Shown in pieces: positions 6,504 to 7,120 of a stretch of 7,120 nucleotides of DNA. Made by a program: the position numbers and the translations under genes. The stretch comes from JANXSD01 sp043758125 (GTDB lineage Bacteria; Bacteroidota; Bacteroidia; AKYH767-A; OLB10), in the NCBI GenBank assembly GCA_043758125.1, contig JAYVOC010000095.1:1-7120 (forward strand), given 5' to 3'. The notes under the pieces were generated by a model that was not told the DNA's origin, searched no databases, and was given only the letters and a program-made list of their open reading frames with translations. Each line of letters starts with the position of its first letter. Positions within the stretch are counted from its first letter, which is position 1.

Positions 6504-6531
6504 TCATTTCGACCCTGAAGGGGTCGAATAA
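6504..6531. repeat. Palindromic repeat, copy 2
   Basis: TTCGACCC (6508-6515) and GGGTCGAA (6521-6528) surround the loop TGAAG. The 28-nt unit differs from copy 1 at one base, in the loop (A for C), and lies exactly 56 nt downstream. It is followed by TAATTTTC, a weak T-rich tail compatible with termination on the plus strand. Confidence 0.75.
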
Positions 6532-6662
6532 TTTTCTTCCACAATATAAATTCGATACACGAATAAACCCTCAATTCATTAAACGACCAACTGAATGAAT
6601 TTCAGTAATAAGGAAGATATTTTGAATCCATAAAAGTGAATTAATAAAGATTTAAATTATAA

Positions 6663-6670
6663 TATATTTG
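6663..6670 (+). promoter_or_regulatory. Candidate -7 box for the last membrane-protein gene
   Basis: TATATTTG matches TAnnTTTG exactly and predicts a start near 6675 and a leader of about 40 nt before ATG 6714. The region upstream is almost all A/T and shows no TTG at the -33 position, so only the -7 element is supported. Confidence 0.4.
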
Positions 6671-6713
6671 TAACTCATAAGCAATAAAAGTAATTTCCCC
6701 AAAAGCAATTAAC

Positions 6714-7120
6714 ATGTCAAGCAAGTTAGACCAAAAGAAGGCTCAAAAATCCAAGAATTTAGCCCAACAAGAATTCAATCCAATTTATTACAAATTATTT
6801 TTTGTTGTTGTCATACTTGTTTTATACGGACGCTCAATTGGGTTTGATTTTGTTCTTGATGATGATCTTTTCATTAAAAATAATCCACTCGTTCAAAAAG
6901 GAATTTTGGGGATTGGTCAAACTTTTTATCATGGTAGCTTAGAATATTTTCGAGGCTCTAATCTGCAAGTCTATCGGCCAATGTTATTAATAGCATTTTG
7001 CATAGAGAAAACAATGTTTGGAAATTCACCTGGAGGGTTTCATTTTATTAATGTTCTTTTATATGTTTTTACATCGATAGTTTTTTTTAACCTTATTCGT
7101 AAACTTCTTCCGAATTACAA
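6714..7120 (+). CDS. GT-C-type membrane glycosyltransferase-like protein, N-terminal part
   Basis: The reading frame stays open from ATG 6714 to the window edge (135 complete codons). An upstream in-frame TAA at 6678-6680 and no ATG between make 6714 the first start. Residues 1-24 are polar and Lys/Gln-rich (cytoplasmic). A membrane segment follows at about 25-43, then an extracytoplasmic loop with FDFVLDDDLFIKNNPLV (44-60), then YRPMLLIAFCIEKTMFG (87-103), then PGGFHFINVLLYVFTSIVFF (106-125), where a second or third membrane segment begins. Three consecutive Asp (49-51) after the first membrane helix, a conserved YRP, and H110 before INVLLY are the pattern of the TMTC/O-mannosyltransferase-like GT-C family, whose bacterial members often carry TPR repeats in the C-terminal part. 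The Asp pair would be the catalytic or metal site. The C-terminal part is missing, so TPRs cannot be confirmed. Donor and acceptor are unknown; a lipid-phosphate sugar donor is usual for the fold. Confidence 0.85.
   Translation, partial: MSSKLDQKKAQKSKNLAQQEFNPIYYKLFFVVVILVLYGRSIGFDFVLDDDLFIKNNPLVQKGILGIGQTFYHGSLEYFRGSNLQVYRPMLLIAFCIEKTMFGNSPGGFHFINVLLYVFTSIVFFNLIRKLLPNY

Larger units (their letters stand above)
6400..6713. other. Intergenic region with paired palindromes
   Basis: This 314-bp stretch shows no credible gene. A T8 run (6405-6412) starts 6 nt after the glucosaminidase stop but lacks a strong stem in front of it. Two 28-nt palindromic repeats lie at 6448-6475 and 6504-6531. AATTCATT (6573-6580) and AATGAATT (6594-6601) form an 8-bp AT-rich inverted repeat with a 13-nt loop. 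The right end holds the promoter-like TATATTTG (6663-6670) and a leader of about 40 nt for the last gene. Confidence 0.6.

Noticed and set aside
6448..6531. Two 28-nt repeats separated by a 28-nt spacer, resembling a minimal CRISPR array
   Set aside because: There are only two copies, each repeat is a full palindrome, there is no leader or further unit, and no cas gene is visible. A hairpin repeat explains it better.
6573..6606. AT-rich inverted repeats as an operator or attachment site
   Set aside because: Short 6-8 bp AT-rich stems are expected by chance in this composition, and no integrase or regulator gene is nearby.

Overview
The window looks like chromosomal DNA from a member of the Bacteroidota, probably Flavobacteriia-like. 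The base composition is AT-rich. A protein ends in a type IX secretion (T9SS) sorting domain. Several starts are preceded by the Bacteroidota -7 box TAnnTTTG, and the starts mostly lack Shine-Dalgarno sequences. A DUF5522-type small protein, a family I associate with this phylum, is also present. I cannot fix the genus.

Layout. Positions 1-405 hold the 3' end of a secreted or surface protein with a T9SS type A C-terminal domain. Positions 488-2269 encode a 593-residue polytopic membrane protein with the layout of a GT-C glycosyltransferase (DUF6541-like). It converges with hutU (2385-4064, minus strand), and the short gap between them contains two hairpins. Upstream of hutU on the same strand is a 59-codon gene (4114-4293) for a Cys-rich DUF5522-type protein, probably co-transcribed with hutU. 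A 140-bp divergent intergenic region separates it from a plus-strand PLP enzyme of the ACC deaminase/D-cysteine desulfhydrase family (4434-5324). Next comes a GH73-type glucosaminidase with two C-terminal LysM domains. Its otherwise standard signal peptide, starting at ATG 5401, is interrupted by an in-frame TAG at 5425-5427. Positions 6400-6713 have no gene but hold two near-identical 28-nt palindromic repeats. The window ends inside a second GT-C-type membrane protein (6714 to the edge) with a conserved Asp cluster and a YRP motif.

How the genes relate. I see no dedicated system. Urocanase is a histidine-degradation enzyme, but hutH, hutI and hutG/hutF are not in the window. The PLP enzyme would also release ammonia or sulfide from a small amino acid. 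The glucosaminidase and the two GT-C-like proteins point to cell-envelope work, but they are not in one operon. The most notable observations are the nonsense codon in the glucosaminidase signal peptide, the unlisted 59-residue gene ahead of hutU, promoter boxes so close to the ATG that leaderless transcripts are predicted, and the paired palindromes.
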